In this document: positions 3,830 to 13,600 of the stretch, one piece after another
Position numbering within the stretch: the stretch's first letter is position 1
Layout of the letters: each line of letters opens with the position of its first letter
Assembly: GCA_903907665.1 (NCBI GenBank)
Contig: CAIVOW010000177.1
Coordinates: forward strand, 1-19,132
DNA length: 19,132 bases
Direction: 5' to 3'
DNA from: an uncultured Actinomycetes bacterium
Lineage (GTDB): Bacteria; Actinomycetota; Actinomycetes; Nanopelagicales; Nanopelagicaceae
Program-made: the position numbers and the translations under genes
The notes under the pieces: model-generated
Seen by the model: the letters and a program-made list of their open reading frames with translations, nothing else
What the model was told of the DNA's origin: nothing
The model's database searches: none

Positions 3830-5479
3830 TTAAATTGAGGCTAAGAATTGGCTGGGATTTGCCACATAACTCAAGTGCAGCTGCTTCTTGGCCCGCGTAA
3901 GACCCACATAAAACAGGCGTCGCTCCTCTTCCACCTCGGCCGCGCCTCTAATGGTCGAAAGTGGCAACGTTCCATCATTCACACCAACGAGAAAGACGTG
4001 ATCCCACTCAAGGCCTTTGGCTGCATGTAAGGTCGCGAGCACAACGCCAGGCAGAGTTGGCGGATTGTTCTGCTCAGCACGATCTTCAAGTTCACGTAGA
4101 AATTGGCGCAGCGAGTTTGCTCCGTTGCTCTTGAGTTCTAGCCCAAGATTTAGGAACGCGTGAACATAATCTGCCTTCCCAAATGGCGTTAACACCGATT
4201 CAAGGTCTCTAAACCAATCATCAGAGGGTAGGACGGATGCTTGCCGAACAACTTTCATCGCATCACGTACATCAACTCGATCAAAAAAACGATCCGAATT
4301 CTTTACTTGTGAGGCAATTGCGCGCTTGGCTAATTCACTTTCAAAAATCTCAAGTTGGGAATTCATACGAGCTAATATTGCAATTTCTAGTTTTTCATTT
4401 CTTTGCAGAATAGTGTCAATACTTTCGGCAACAGAACGTGCTTCATCTAGCGCAGAAGTATATTGCTGTAACGTAAATTGCTCGCCTGATTCGTTCATTG
4501 AAACAAGTTCCTGATGTTGCTGATCCTGATAAGTTCCTGCTTGACGAAGTACTTTATTTGCAGCGCGGATTATTTCGGGGGTCGATCTATATCCACGACT
4601 GAGCCGAATTACCTTAGCTTGTGGGAATCTCTTCGTAAAAGAGAGCAGGAAAGTTGATGAGGCGCCAGCAAATGAATAAATCGTCTGCGCAGAATCACCC
4701 ACAACACATAACTCTTCACGATTTCCGAGCCATAAGTTTAAAAGTCGTTGTTGAAGCGGTGAGACATCCTGATATTCATCAACAGTGAAGTAGCGATATT
4801 GATCTCGTACCCGCTCGCGAACTGCACGATCCTCCTCCATCATGCCGACGGTGAGAAGTAAAACATCTTCAAAATCAATAATTCTTTCTTGCTTTTTCGT
4901 TGCTTCATACTGCTCATAGACTTTTGCTATTTCTGCAAGGTTTTCTTTATTGCTTCTTCCATTTGGCATCATCAAAGTTCGAGAAGCAGCGATGGCTTCT
5001 TCTACATAAAAATGTGGGGCAATCTCCATAGATTTAGCCCACTCAATTTCCGCAGAGATATCGCGCAACATTTGCGATCCCTGCATCAAATACGTATCGG
5101 TTGCATTTATAGATGCTGCCAATAACGGTGCTTTTGTAGTAAGAAGTCGAGGAAATTGGCCACCCAATGAGTGAGGCCAAAAAAACATTAGCTGCCGCAG
5201 GGCAGCTGAATGAAATGTCCGTGCAGATGCATTTGGAACTCCAAGTTGGCGAAGCCGAGCGCGCATTTCACCTGCTGCTCTGGCAGTAAATGTGAGTGCA
5301 AGCGTCTTTGCCGGATCTGCAACACCAGAAGCAACTGCGTAAGCAATGCGATGTGTTATGACCCGAGTCTTACCCGTACCGGCACCAGCAATGACACAGA
5401 GCGGTCCGCGGATAGTTGTAACTGCTTCTCTTTGCTCGGCGTCCAGTCCCTCAAGAATCTGGTCTGGATTTAGCGCCAC
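3830..5479 (-). CDS. uvrD2: UvrD2-like SF1A DNA helicase, short form
   Basis: A 549-residue UvrD/PcrA-family 3'-5' helicase. A Q-motif precedes Walker A AGAGTGKT (31-38). Later come the Walker B segment FTVDEYQDVSPLQQR, motif III VVGDSAQTIYSFAGA, motif V TLHAAKGLEWDHVFLVG and motif VI RRLFYVGLTRAKK, so the motor is complete. Synteny (whiB7 downstream, nudC upstream, all on one strand) identifies it as UvrD2. The protein ends about 20 residues after motif VI, whereas mycobacterial UvrD2 (about 700 residues) continues into an HRDC domain and a tetracysteine domain. Both are absent here, and the sequence between this stop and the leader ORF cannot supply them. The start is GTG, supported by GAAGG (5491-5487) seven bases upstream. 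The gene lies 15 bp after nudC, which implies cotranscription. Confidence 0.9.
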   Translation of the reverse strand: MALNPDQILEGLDAEQREAVTTIRGPLCVIAGAGTGKTRVITHRIAYAVASGVADPAKTLALTFTARAAGEMRARLRQLGVPNASARTFHSAALRQLMFFWPHSLGGQFPRLLTTKAPLLAASINATDTYLMQGSQMLRDISAEIEWAKSMEIAPHFYVEEAIAASRTLMMPNGRSNKENLAEIAKVYEQYEATKKQERIIDFEDVLLLTVGMMEEDRAVRERVRDQYRYFTVDEYQDVSPLQQRLLNLWLGNREELCVVGDSAQTIYSFAGASSTFLLSFTKRFPQAKVIRLSRGYRSTPEIIRAANKVLRQAGTYQDQQHQELVSMNESGEQFTLQQYTSALDEARSVAESIDTILQRNEKLEIAILARMNSQLEIFESELAKRAIASQVKNSDRFFDRVDVRDAMKVVRQASVLPSDDWFRDLESVLTPFGKADYVHAFLNLGLELKSNGANSLRQFLRELEDRAEQNNPPTLPGVVLATLHAAKGLEWDHVFLVGVNDGTLPLSTIRGAAEVEEERRLFYVGLTRAKKQLHLSYVANPSQFLASI

Positions 5480-5494
5480 TGAAATACCTTCACG

Positions 5495-6427
5495 CTATCT
5501 CCAGGTCTCGGGGCTGTCCAACGGAGGGCGCTTCACGCCATCTGCAATGTACCAAGCCTCAATCATCGCCCGAGATACGGAGAGTCCTGGTGGTAATAGA
5601 AGAGTTTCATTTTTCAGTTCCTGGATGATGGAATCTCGATCTAGCCATTTGAGATCAACGATTTCAGCGCCATCTGGCTTTGCATTCTGAGGATCTTCAA
5701 TAATGGCAGTAAACGCAATCATGAGAGAAGCCGGAAATGGCCACGGCTGTGACCCAACATATTCGATGGAATGAACCAGAACATTTGATTCTTCTTTAAC
5801 CTCGCGGACAACTGCCGCCTCAAATGATTCACCGGGCTCCACGAAACCTGCAAAGGTTGAGAATCGATGCTCTGGCCAGACCTGCTGCCGCCCAAGAAGA
5901 AGTCGGTCGTTCACGTCGCGAATTAAAACGATAATTGCAGGATCGGTCCGAGGATAATGTTCAGATTCGCAGGCCAAACATCGTCGTACCGAACCACCAA
6001 GTGTTGGCGAAGTTTCACCACCGCACAATGAGCATCGTGGATGGCGCTTATGCCATAGCGCTAAGGATTGACCGTGGACGGCTAGCGAAATATGGTCATC
6101 GCTCAAATGGGCTTCGCGAAGTAGAAGATAACTTTCCTCGGGGGCAAATAATGTGGATGAATGAAGAAGAAAATAAGGAAGATCGTTTGTATCTACTCCA
6201 AGGAAATATTTTTCACCAGCACTCTGATTCTCAGAAGAAATTTGATTAGCAGTGAGAAAAATGAGGCCATTTTCATCTGTCAGAAATTTCTCTCCATTGA
6301 AATGTGCGATTTTCGCACTCGCCCACAATTCATCTAGTTTCTCTTGATCGGCACGAAAGTGCGCTGCTCTATCTAGCCCACCCTTTGCTAAGGGTAAATT
6401 GAGAGGAAAATTCAGCGCAGCGACCAT
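5495..6427 (-). CDS. nudC: NudC NAD(H) pyrophosphatase / NAD-cap hydrolase
   Basis: A 310-residue Nudix hydrolase of the NudC family, which cleaves NAD(H) to NMN(H) and AMP and in other bacteria removes NAD caps from RNA. The N-terminal domain (about 1-125) is followed by a zinc ribbon with C132, C135, C150 and C153. The Nudix box runs from G194 (GFVEPGE, then REVKEESN). Its glutamates E212 and E213 are present, although the usual glycine near the end is Asn215. The NudC-specific SQPWPFP motif is at 226-232. The ATG at 6427 has a modest AAGG about nine bases upstream. It is the first gene of a nudC-uvrD2 unit and is divergent from the phosphatase-family gene, with an 87-bp gap. Confidence 0.95.
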   Translation of the reverse strand: MVAALNFPLNLPLAKGGLDRAAHFRADQEKLDELWASAKIAHFNGEKFLTDENGLIFLTANQISSENQSAGEKYFLGVDTNDLPYFLLHSSTLFAPEESYLLLREAHLSDDHISLAVHGQSLALWHKRHPRCSLCGGETSPTLGGSVRRCLACESEHYPRTDPAIIVLIRDVNDRLLLGRQQVWPEHRFSTFAGFVEPGESFEAAVVREVKEESNVLVHSIEYVGSQPWPFPASLMIAFTAIIEDPQNAKPDGAEIVDLKWLDRDSIIQELKNETLLLPPGLSVSRAMIEAWYIADGVKRPPLDSPETWR

Positions 6428-6462
6428 GGGGCGACCTTACTAGACCAAGCTACGCTCATTCC

Positions 6463-6518
6463 ATGGGGTTTATGAGGTGGAAGAAGTCATGAGGGCTGTA
6501 ATGAGAGCGATGCCATGA
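6463..6518 (+). promoter_or_regulatory. Two overlapping 9-codon mini-ORFs leading into the next gene
   Basis: An ORF of nine codons (6463-6492, MGFMRWKKS) ends in an ATGA overlap with a second nine-codon ORF (6489-6518, MRAVMRAMP). That in turn ends in an ATGA overlap with the start of the phosphatase-family gene at 6515. Each is exactly 30 nt. The arrangement would allow stepwise translational re-initiation into a gene that has no good ribosome binding site of its own. Chance cannot be excluded. Confidence 0.3.
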
Positions 6519-7330
6519 AGATTATTTCGTGGAATGCGTTAAACGGGATGGCTATTCCTCCTGTCCAGGATGACAGTTTCCAAGCGGCACAAACCCGCCT
6601 TGTGGCGTCAATTCAGAAGTTAGATGTTGATGTACTTGGCCTGCAGGAAATCGACCATAAGCAAGATCGATCTTTTCATATCCATCATATTCAAGAAGTT
6701 GCTCAGGCCATGCAAACTCAGCATTGGGCTCTAGCTCCAACAATCATTGGTACCCCTGGGTTGAAATGGCATGCGGTTGATGATGAAGAATCAAAAATTA
6801 TTTCAAATAATGGAACCGAACTCTCTGAAGCTGCATATGGAATTGGACTTATTTCACGAATAGGCGTCAAGGGATGGCATCGAATTGAACTCGGTAGATC
6901 GCGGATCGGATTACCACTACCTGTCCCAAGTAAGCGTGGCATGAGGTTGATCTACGTTCGCGACGAACCTCGAATAGCATTAGTCGCAGAATTAGAAAAT
7001 GGCTTTACCGTTGCCGTCACACATCTTTCTTTTGTTCCAATTGTTAATTTTTTGCAACTCAAGAAATTACAACGAAAACTTAAAAACATTCCAGGAATTC
7101 CAATAATTATTGGGGACTTAAATTTGCCGTGGAATTTACCCCAGCAAGGTGGTTGGAAATCACTTTCTACCAAACTCACATATCCATCCTGGTCCCCAAA
7201 AATTCAATTTGATTACATACTAATGCGCGCAAATGACTTAATAAATGTAGTAGTCGAGCCACTCTTAATTAAGGAACTTGGAGTAAGTGATCATGTACCT
7301 ATTGGTGTGGAGATCAATGCAAATCAATAG
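6515..7330 (+). CDS. Endonuclease/exonuclease/phosphatase-family protein
   Basis: A 271-residue protein of the Mg-dependent endonuclease/exonuclease/phosphatase (EEP) superfamily. Catalytic positions are visible in order: N7 in ISWNALNG, E45 in LGLQEID, H170 in VTHLS, D201 and N203 in GDLNLP, D233 in QFDYI, and D259-H260 in SDHVPI. The set is complete, so it should be active as a phosphodiesterase on nucleic acid or another phosphodiester, but the substrate cannot be read from sequence. There is no signal peptide, so it is cytosolic. The ATG at 6515 lacks a clear ribosome binding site and is preceded by two coupled mini-ORFs. Its last 17 bases overlap the end of the convergent adnB. It is the only + strand gene inside the otherwise leftward repair block. 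Confidence 0.88.
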   Translation: MKIISWNALNGMAIPPVQDDSFQAAQTRLVASIQKLDVDVLGLQEIDHKQDRSFHIHHIQEVAQAMQTQHWALAPTIIGTPGLKWHAVDDEESKIISNNGTELSEAAYGIGLISRIGVKGWHRIELGRSRIGLPLPVPSKRGMRLIYVRDEPRIALVAELENGFTVAVTHLSFVPIVNFLQLKKLQRKLKNIPGIPIIIGDLNLPWNLPQQGGWKSLSTKLTYPSWSPKIQFDYILMRANDLINVVVEPLLIKELGVSDHVPIGVEINANQ

Positions 7331-10300
7331 CTGAAATCAGCGCCTTAATTCCGTCTACATCAAGGATATCTGCAGGGCGGATTGTTAGATTCGCTGGAAT
7401 GTAGTGAAAAGCTGCGCTGATATTTTCAAGTGGGATGCTGTGAAGCTTGGAATAAGCCAGCCGGTACATCGCCAATTGGATGGCAGCGTCGGCTAAATCT
7501 GTTCCTGATTTCTCCTTTCCAGTTTTCCAATCAACGACCTCATACTTACCTTCAGCGATTCGATAAACAGCATCGATTCGTCCGCGCAGAAGAATTCCTT
7601 CGATAACCGTTTCAAATCCCTCTTCCACGCTGACTGGCTGGCGATTCGACCATTCACTTTCCAGCCAAGCGTTCTGTAATTTTTGGAGCGCTGGAGAACT
7701 TTTCTCTTCATCGAAATGTTCTGACTCTGACAAATCGCCAGTTCCGAATATTCCATCGTTTAGAAATTCGTCATCAAAAAGGACGCTCTGCTCAAAGTGC
7801 CGCTCAATCCACGTGTGAAATTCAGTACCTTGCCTTGCAACATGTGGCGTATGCATCGGCATTGGACGCCTGATATTGAGAGCCAACTCTGCTGGATCTG
7901 ATTTTAGGCGAATGAGCGTGGAGACCGACAGGCGCTTAGGTAAGACGACTTCGGTAACCACTGAATATCGTCGGCGTTCTAAAATCAATGCAACAGCATC
8001 ACGCAGAAGTGCTTCCTGCACATCACCATTAGCCAATATTTCTTCATACTTCTTTTCGGACGCTTTTTTCACAAGCTCTGCTGATTGAAGAATGGCAGCA
8101 CTCCGCTTTGGAGCAAGTGGCCACGTTGCACTCTTCTTGGTAACAAGGTTGGGATTTTCTAAAATATCTTCAGTTATCTCAGAGACCACTCTTTCGGGAT
8201 ACCTGGCCAAAATGAAATCTTTCATCCAGGTAAATATTTCACTTTCTGGGTTCGCAGTCTTGCCATCGCCATACACCGCGCTACTTCCAAAAAGGTGAGA
8301 CTTGGCTCGTGTAAATGCAACATAGGCTAAGCGCAATTCTTCCTCGCGCTTCTTACGCTTCCAACGACTCTCGAATTCTTTGAGTTCCTTACCGGTCGCA
8401 GCGAAAGTAGGATTGCTTGGGAATACGAAATCATCAACATCCATCGAGTCCTTACGAAGCTCAAGTGGGATTGAACCTGAACTCTTCAGCCAACTATCAG
8501 ATCCTCTGCCAGAATTTGGAAAATTCTTTTCATTTAAACCAGGTACTGCAACGGCATCCCATTCGGCGCCCTTAGAAGTATGAATTGTGAGAATTTGAAT
8601 CGCTTCATTCGAGACCGTGACAGTTGCTGGCTTAAGTCCACCCTCCTGAGTTTCTGCCACATCTAGCCAACGCAAAAATGATGAGAGCGTTCCGCCATTG
8701 CGTTGGAACGAAGAGGCTTCATCGAGAAACGCATCGATATGTCTTCGACCAGTTTGCCAACCATCTCGGACAAGAAGTTCAGTATCTAGGCGCAGGAATC
8801 GTTCGACTTCGGTAATGATGTCAGTGAGCGACCCTCCGAGTGAGCGCCTCAAAGCAGCAAGTTCGAGTGAAAATTCCTTTAAACGCTTAAGCCCTTCAGT
8901 AGTGAAGTAAGAGCTTTCTGCACGGCTAATTTCATTTATCTCATCTAGTGCTTCAATAATTGATCCCACTGGCAGATCATCGGCTTCTAAAATATCTATA
9001 TTGCCGTTTTCTAGAGCGCTTTCCAAAGTCTTACTTCTGGAATCATTTAACTCTTTTGCTCTGTCGCGAGCAAATCGACCTAGCCCTGCTAAATCTTTTG
9101 GACCAAGAGCAACGCGTGGTCCCACGAGTAACCGCGCTAGGGCTGTTCCATGATCGGGAAATGTTACAGAGCGAAGGACAGCAATAATGTCTGCAATTTC
9201 TGGCACATGAATGAGACCTCCGAGTCCAACTACCTCAGTTGGAAGGCCGCGATCGCGTAAGGCATTCTCAATCTCAGTTATGTAGCTCTTGGTTCGAACA
9301 AGCACAGCACATGTTGGTCGGCTTTCCACTGGGTATGGCTTGCCGGTCTCATCAATCCATAGCTTTTCAAAAAAATCAGCAATTCCTTCAGCCTCATCTT
9401 GGCGAGTTACATACCTTCCAGCAAAAACTTCACCATCACCTGCCCCAGCTCTGAGTGAAAGTTTTCGAACCGAAGTCCGAGAACTATTTCCTTGTGACTC
9501 ATTTATTGCTGCAGCATGGTGATCAATAATTAAGTTTGCAAAATCTAGAATCTCACGATCATTTCTCCAGGTTGTGAGCAAATTAAATTCCGCACAACTT
9601 GTACCGCGCTCTGCAAATCTCTTATTAAAATCTCCCAGAGTTTGGGCAGCAGCCCCGCGCCAACCATAAATTGACTGGTGAGGGTCTCCAACTGCGGTAA
9701 CGCTATGTCCTGAATTACCAAAGAGATTTGAGAGGAATCGAACCTGACTGAAGGAAGTGTCTTGATACTCGTCAAGCAAAACAACTTTGTAGCGAGCAGA
9801 TTCACGCACAGACATCTCTTCAACGTCTTCTGATAAGCGAGCCGCTAACGCCATATGATCATCAAAAGTGAGAGTTCCATTGCTCTTTCGGTATTCATCG
9901 GCGTCTCGCACCATTCGCAGAATTGTGATGCGTTCTTTCAAAATTGTGATTGCCTCTCGAACTTCCTTATTAGATCGGCCTGTAATTGCTTCAAAATCAG
10001 CCAGTTTTGCCCTATCAAGTAGTTCTACTTCTTGGATGGTGAGATTATGTTCAGCTATTTGCGAGGAAAGTGACATGACATTTTCAACTATTGTTTTAGG
10101 AGAGCGGGTAATTGGAAATTCAACGTCACCTTCACGCGTGACTATTTGATGTGTCAATTGCCAGGCGGCAGCTTCACCAATTGGCTCAACTGAAGAGTCA
10201 ATCCCAAGCAGAATCCCATACTCATTTAACGCGCGTCCTGCATATGAATGATAGGTAGAAACTTCCACAGAAATATCTGGAGTCTCACCAGTATCTGAAT

Positions 10301-10652
10301 CCAACGGAAGTAACCCAGCTTTTCGTAATTGACGAAGGCGTTTTCGAATACGCTGAGAAAGCTCACCCGCGGCTTTTCGAGTAAAAGTCAATCCTAGAAT
10401 TTCATTTGGAGCCACTACTCCATTAGCTACCAACCATAAAACTCGCTGACTCATCGTCTCAGTTTTGCCAGAACCAGCTCCTGCAATAATTACTGCTGGA
10501 CCCCAGTGTTTTGATTCGATAATTGCCCGTTGCTCATCAGTTGGCAAAATAAGTTTGCCACTCAATGAAGCTAAGGCTTCTGCGATTTGAACTGAACTTA
10601 TCTCCTTGCGCAATTCGATGGTTCCATTCACAATCTGAGCGTTAGTAGTCAT
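7314..10652 (-). CDS. adnB: AdnB, helicase-nuclease subunit of the AdnAB resection complex
   Basis: A 1112-residue protein with an N-terminal UvrD-like motor and a C-terminal RecB-like nuclease. Motor motifs: Walker A GAGSGKT (58-64) after the Q-motif LPTDEQ, Walker B VVLLDEYQDTSFSQ, motif III AVGDPHQSIYGWRGA, motif V TIHTSKGAEWDAVAVPG and motif VI LRLAYVAFTRAKSH, all intact. Nuclease motifs: RQGTEFHTWIERHF, D1027 in GRIDAV, D1041-W-K1043 in VVDWKTG, and QLAMYRLA, also intact. AdnAB resects DNA double-strand-break ends in actinobacteria in place of RecBCD or AddAB. The ATG overlaps the adnA stop (TAATG), so the two are translationally coupled in a one-to-one complex. Its 3' end overlaps the convergent phosphatase-family gene by 17 bp with no visible terminator. 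Confidence 0.95.
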   Translation of the reverse strand: MTTNAQIVNGTIELRKEISSVQIAEALASLSGKLILPTDEQRAIIESKHWGPAVIIAGAGSGKTETMSQRVLWLVANGVVAPNEILGLTFTRKAAGELSQRIRKRLRQLRKAGLLPLDSDTGETPDISVEVSTYHSYAGRALNEYGILLGIDSSVEPIGEAAAWQLTHQIVTREGDVEFPITRSPKTIVENVMSLSSQIAEHNLTIQEVELLDRAKLADFEAITGRSNKEVREAITILKERITILRMVRDADEYRKSNGTLTFDDHMALAARLSEDVEEMSVRESARYKVVLLDEYQDTSFSQVRFLSNLFGNSGHSVTAVGDPHQSIYGWRGAAAQTLGDFNKRFAERGTSCAEFNLLTTWRNDREILDFANLIIDHHAAAINESQGNSSRTSVRKLSLRAGAGDGEVFAGRYVTRQDEAEGIADFFEKLWIDETGKPYPVESRPTCAVLVRTKSYITEIENALRDRGLPTEVVGLGGLIHVPEIADIIAVLRSVTFPDHGTALARLLVGPRVALGPKDLAGLGRFARDRAKELNDSRSKTLESALENGNIDILEADDLPVGSIIEALDEINEISRAESSYFTTEGLKRLKEFSLELAALRRSLGGSLTDIITEVERFLRLDTELLVRDGWQTGRRHIDAFLDEASSFQRNGGTLSSFLRWLDVAETQEGGLKPATVTVSNEAIQILTIHTSKGAEWDAVAVPGLNEKNFPNSGRGSDSWLKSSGSIPLELRKDSMDVDDFVFPSNPTFAATGKELKEFESRWKRKKREEELRLAYVAFTRAKSHLFGSSAVYGDGKTANPESEIFTWMKDFILARYPERVVSEITEDILENPNLVTKKSATWPLAPKRSAAILQSAELVKKASEKKYEEILANGDVQEALLRDAVALILERRRYSVVTEVVLPKRLSVSTLIRLKSDPAELALNIRRPMPMHTPHVARQGTEFHTWIERHFEQSVLFDDEFLNDGIFGTGDLSESEHFDEEKSSPALQKLQNAWLESEWSNRQPVSVEEGFETVIEGILLRGRIDAVYRIAEGKYEVVDWKTGKEKSGTDLADAAIQLAMYRLAYSKLHSIPLENISAAFHYIPANLTIRPADILDVDGIKALISAIDLH

Positions 10653-13600
10653 TATTCAATCACGCTCCTTCCATGTGCTTGCAATGGGCAGATGGATTTA
10701 AGTGAACACGTTCGACAATTTTTATTAATTGTTGCGATGAATTGATGAGAGCCCATTTCTTCAGCGGCGCTAGCAATCTCATTGGCTACTAAATCAGCAT
10801 CAATGGTTGGTTGTGTGCGAAGTGCAGCATCTACCCGATCGCCACCGACGAATAAAAGTTCAGCCCCTCCAGACTCCGTAATCTCGCTAACTCCCGAGAA
10901 ACCACCTTTTATAATCGCGAGTTGATAAGCGGCAAGCTGTTTATGTTCTGTGGCATCTTTAGCAGAAACTGCCGTAGCGCCCGTTTTGAGATCAACAACA
11001 TGTAATGTTTGGCCATCACTTTCTAGGCGATCAACGCTGCCGCTTAAAATTCCTCGCCCTACTTCTACCTTGAATTTCTCTTCAACAGCGATAATTTCCC
11101 GGCGATTTAGACGGTGCCACTCAAAAAAACGTTCCAACATTAAGCGAGCCTCACCGAGTTGAGCATCCTTAAACCAACCAACGTTTTGATCAACAATTGA
11201 CCACGAGGCAGTTAACTTTGCAATTGCGCCATCTAGCGTGAGGGTCGAATCTTGCGCAGCCATGCGAGCAAGTGCGTGAATAGCGGTTCCTAGTAATTGA
11301 GCTGTGGAGTCGCCATCTCGGGCACCGCTCTTTTCCAAAAACCACTTCAAGCCACAATCTTCAAAACTTTGAAGGCCACTTGGCGAAACAAAGACAGATT
11401 CTTGTGGGTCAACAACTGGCCCATCGCTACTGAGAGGGCGCGCGCCAAGCCATGTTGCCGGATCAGCAGCAGTAAAACCTTCTGATGTAAGGCACGAAAG
11501 CAATGTCGCTGCAAAATCATCACTTCCTTTGCCTGATTCCAATGTACGGCGAAGTTCAGAAATGAGAGCTTGTGGTGTCAGGGCGCGTTCGGAAATCGCG
11601 TGATCGCCTTCATCTGCGGAGATTCCATATAGTTCCTCATATATTTCATCAAAAAATCGTGAAGGTTGGAGATCTTCGGCTTGCACGGCAGTTACCAGTA
11701 ATTGCGAAGTCGCACGGGTGCGAGCGACGTTAAGTAGGCGACGTTCATCTTTTATTAATCCATAGGAAGCGCTCGCAGAAATCTCGCTGGGAGAACGTAA
11801 CCCGGTGCGCTGGGCTTCAACCAATCTCTCACTTCCAAGGAGTGAACCGCGCTCCTTAAGATTAGGCCAAGCACCTTCCTGTACTCCAGCTAAGGCAACG
11901 AAATCCCATTCCAGCCCCTTAGCAGCGTGTACGGTTAAAAGTGAAACGACATTTTCCTTTTGAGCTTTAAAGAAGATGGCATCGCTAAGGATTCGTTCTT
12001 CAAAAAGTTGATCAATAAAAGTGGTAGCTCGAGCACCAGGTGCACGCTCACTAAATCTACGCGCTGCTTCAAATAGCTGAATAACCGAATCGATATCCCG
12101 ATCTGCAAGCGCTCCTTTATTTCCACCACTCAACGCTCGATCACGCCATAGGTTAGAAATCTTTACTCCGTTGTAATCCACAGAACCATCCCAGATTGCC
12201 CACAAAATATCGCTGACATCCCCACGAGCTGCTTTGCGTGTGGCAACTAGTAGATCACGCAACCTGGCGAATGGACGAAACTCTGAATCAACCTGAATTG
12301 TGGGATCTTCAATTAGTTGAAGCGCCATTTCGGTTGTAGTTTTTGAATCGCCATCTACTCGTTCTTTCGCTAGCTTTACGCGGATTTGCCTCAACTCAAG
12401 AGCATCGGCTCCACAAAACTCTGAAAGTAGAACAGACTCGATTCGCTCCCAATTATTGGGCGTTAATAAATGAGGACGCAGTGCGAAGTTTGCAATATCT
12501 AGGATGGGACGTACGGCGGGATTATCAGCCAAAGCAAGTGCACCAGCATCGACACTTAAAGGAATTCCGTTTTGGGCGAAAGCTCGTTGAATGGCGGCAA
12601 CCTGAAGTCCGGGATTGCGAACGAGTACTGCCATCTTCGACCAGGGTAATCCTTCGTGAAGATAGGCGCGTTTCAAAGCATGCGCAATGTACTGCCCCGC
12701 TTCAGCGTGGCTAGCAAGTTTGACTGCTTCTTCCACTCGATTGTTGGCAATCCGGTGTTGCGTCTGAAGCGTGCGCTGCTCTGTGGTCTTATCGAGAATA
12801 TACCTGTGCGCACTATCTGGATCTGCTCCGCGGAAGCGACCAACTGCAGAATCTGGATCAACAAAGAAAAGAGTGTCCTGGGGCGCAATTAACTCGAGTA
12901 ATTCACGTTGGCTTTTATCGCTCTCTTGGAATTCATCGATAAGAATTGTTTTAAACGCACTCCGGTATTTTTCTAGGAGTACAGCATCTGATTTCAATCT
13001 ATTGATTGCTTCAACAATGATTGCTGATGGATCAATTCGAATAACTGTTTCACCAACGCTCATACTCCGTAAATTCATCACTTCAGCGTATGAAGCCCAG
13101 AATTCTGCGGCGCCATCCCAATACGGCTCGTTCATCTCATGCGCCAAACGCTTCAAATCTGTCGGAGCCAAGCCAAGTTCAGTCCCGCGCAAAATTAAAT
13201 CGCGCACTTCTCGGACAAATCCCTTTGTTGTTTTTGCTAGAGCTAAATCCGCGTGCCAGGTAGATTTATCAAAACCGCTATCGAGCATCTCGCTTATGAA
13301 TGCATCTTGTTCTGCTCCAGAAACTAAAAGATAAATTGGATCATCGGGGGTAAGTTTTTCGTTAAGGATTGAGAAGGCCAGGGAGTGAAATGTTCTGGCT
13401 AATGGATTTGTAGCGGTCGATTTCGCCCCAATTGCAATCTCATCGCGAATGATTGAAGCGCTCTCACGGCCATAGGTGATGATTAAAACTGAATTAGGAT
13501 CTTGACCCTCATCAATCCGCGATAATGCGCAACGAATGAGGGTGGAAGTTTTGCCAGTGCCAGCCTTGCCAAAAACGCCTAACGTTCCTCGGTATGCAGT

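Noticed and set aside
3825..3839. CTCAAT / ATTGAG inverted repeat over the uvrD2 stop
   Set aside because: The A/T-rich 6-bp arms are weak and no T-run follows, so it is too poor for a terminator.
12343..13334. Long + strand ORFs opposite adnA
   Set aside because: They are frame shadows of adnA, which has full helicase and nuclease motifs on the - strand. They have no ribosome binding sites.
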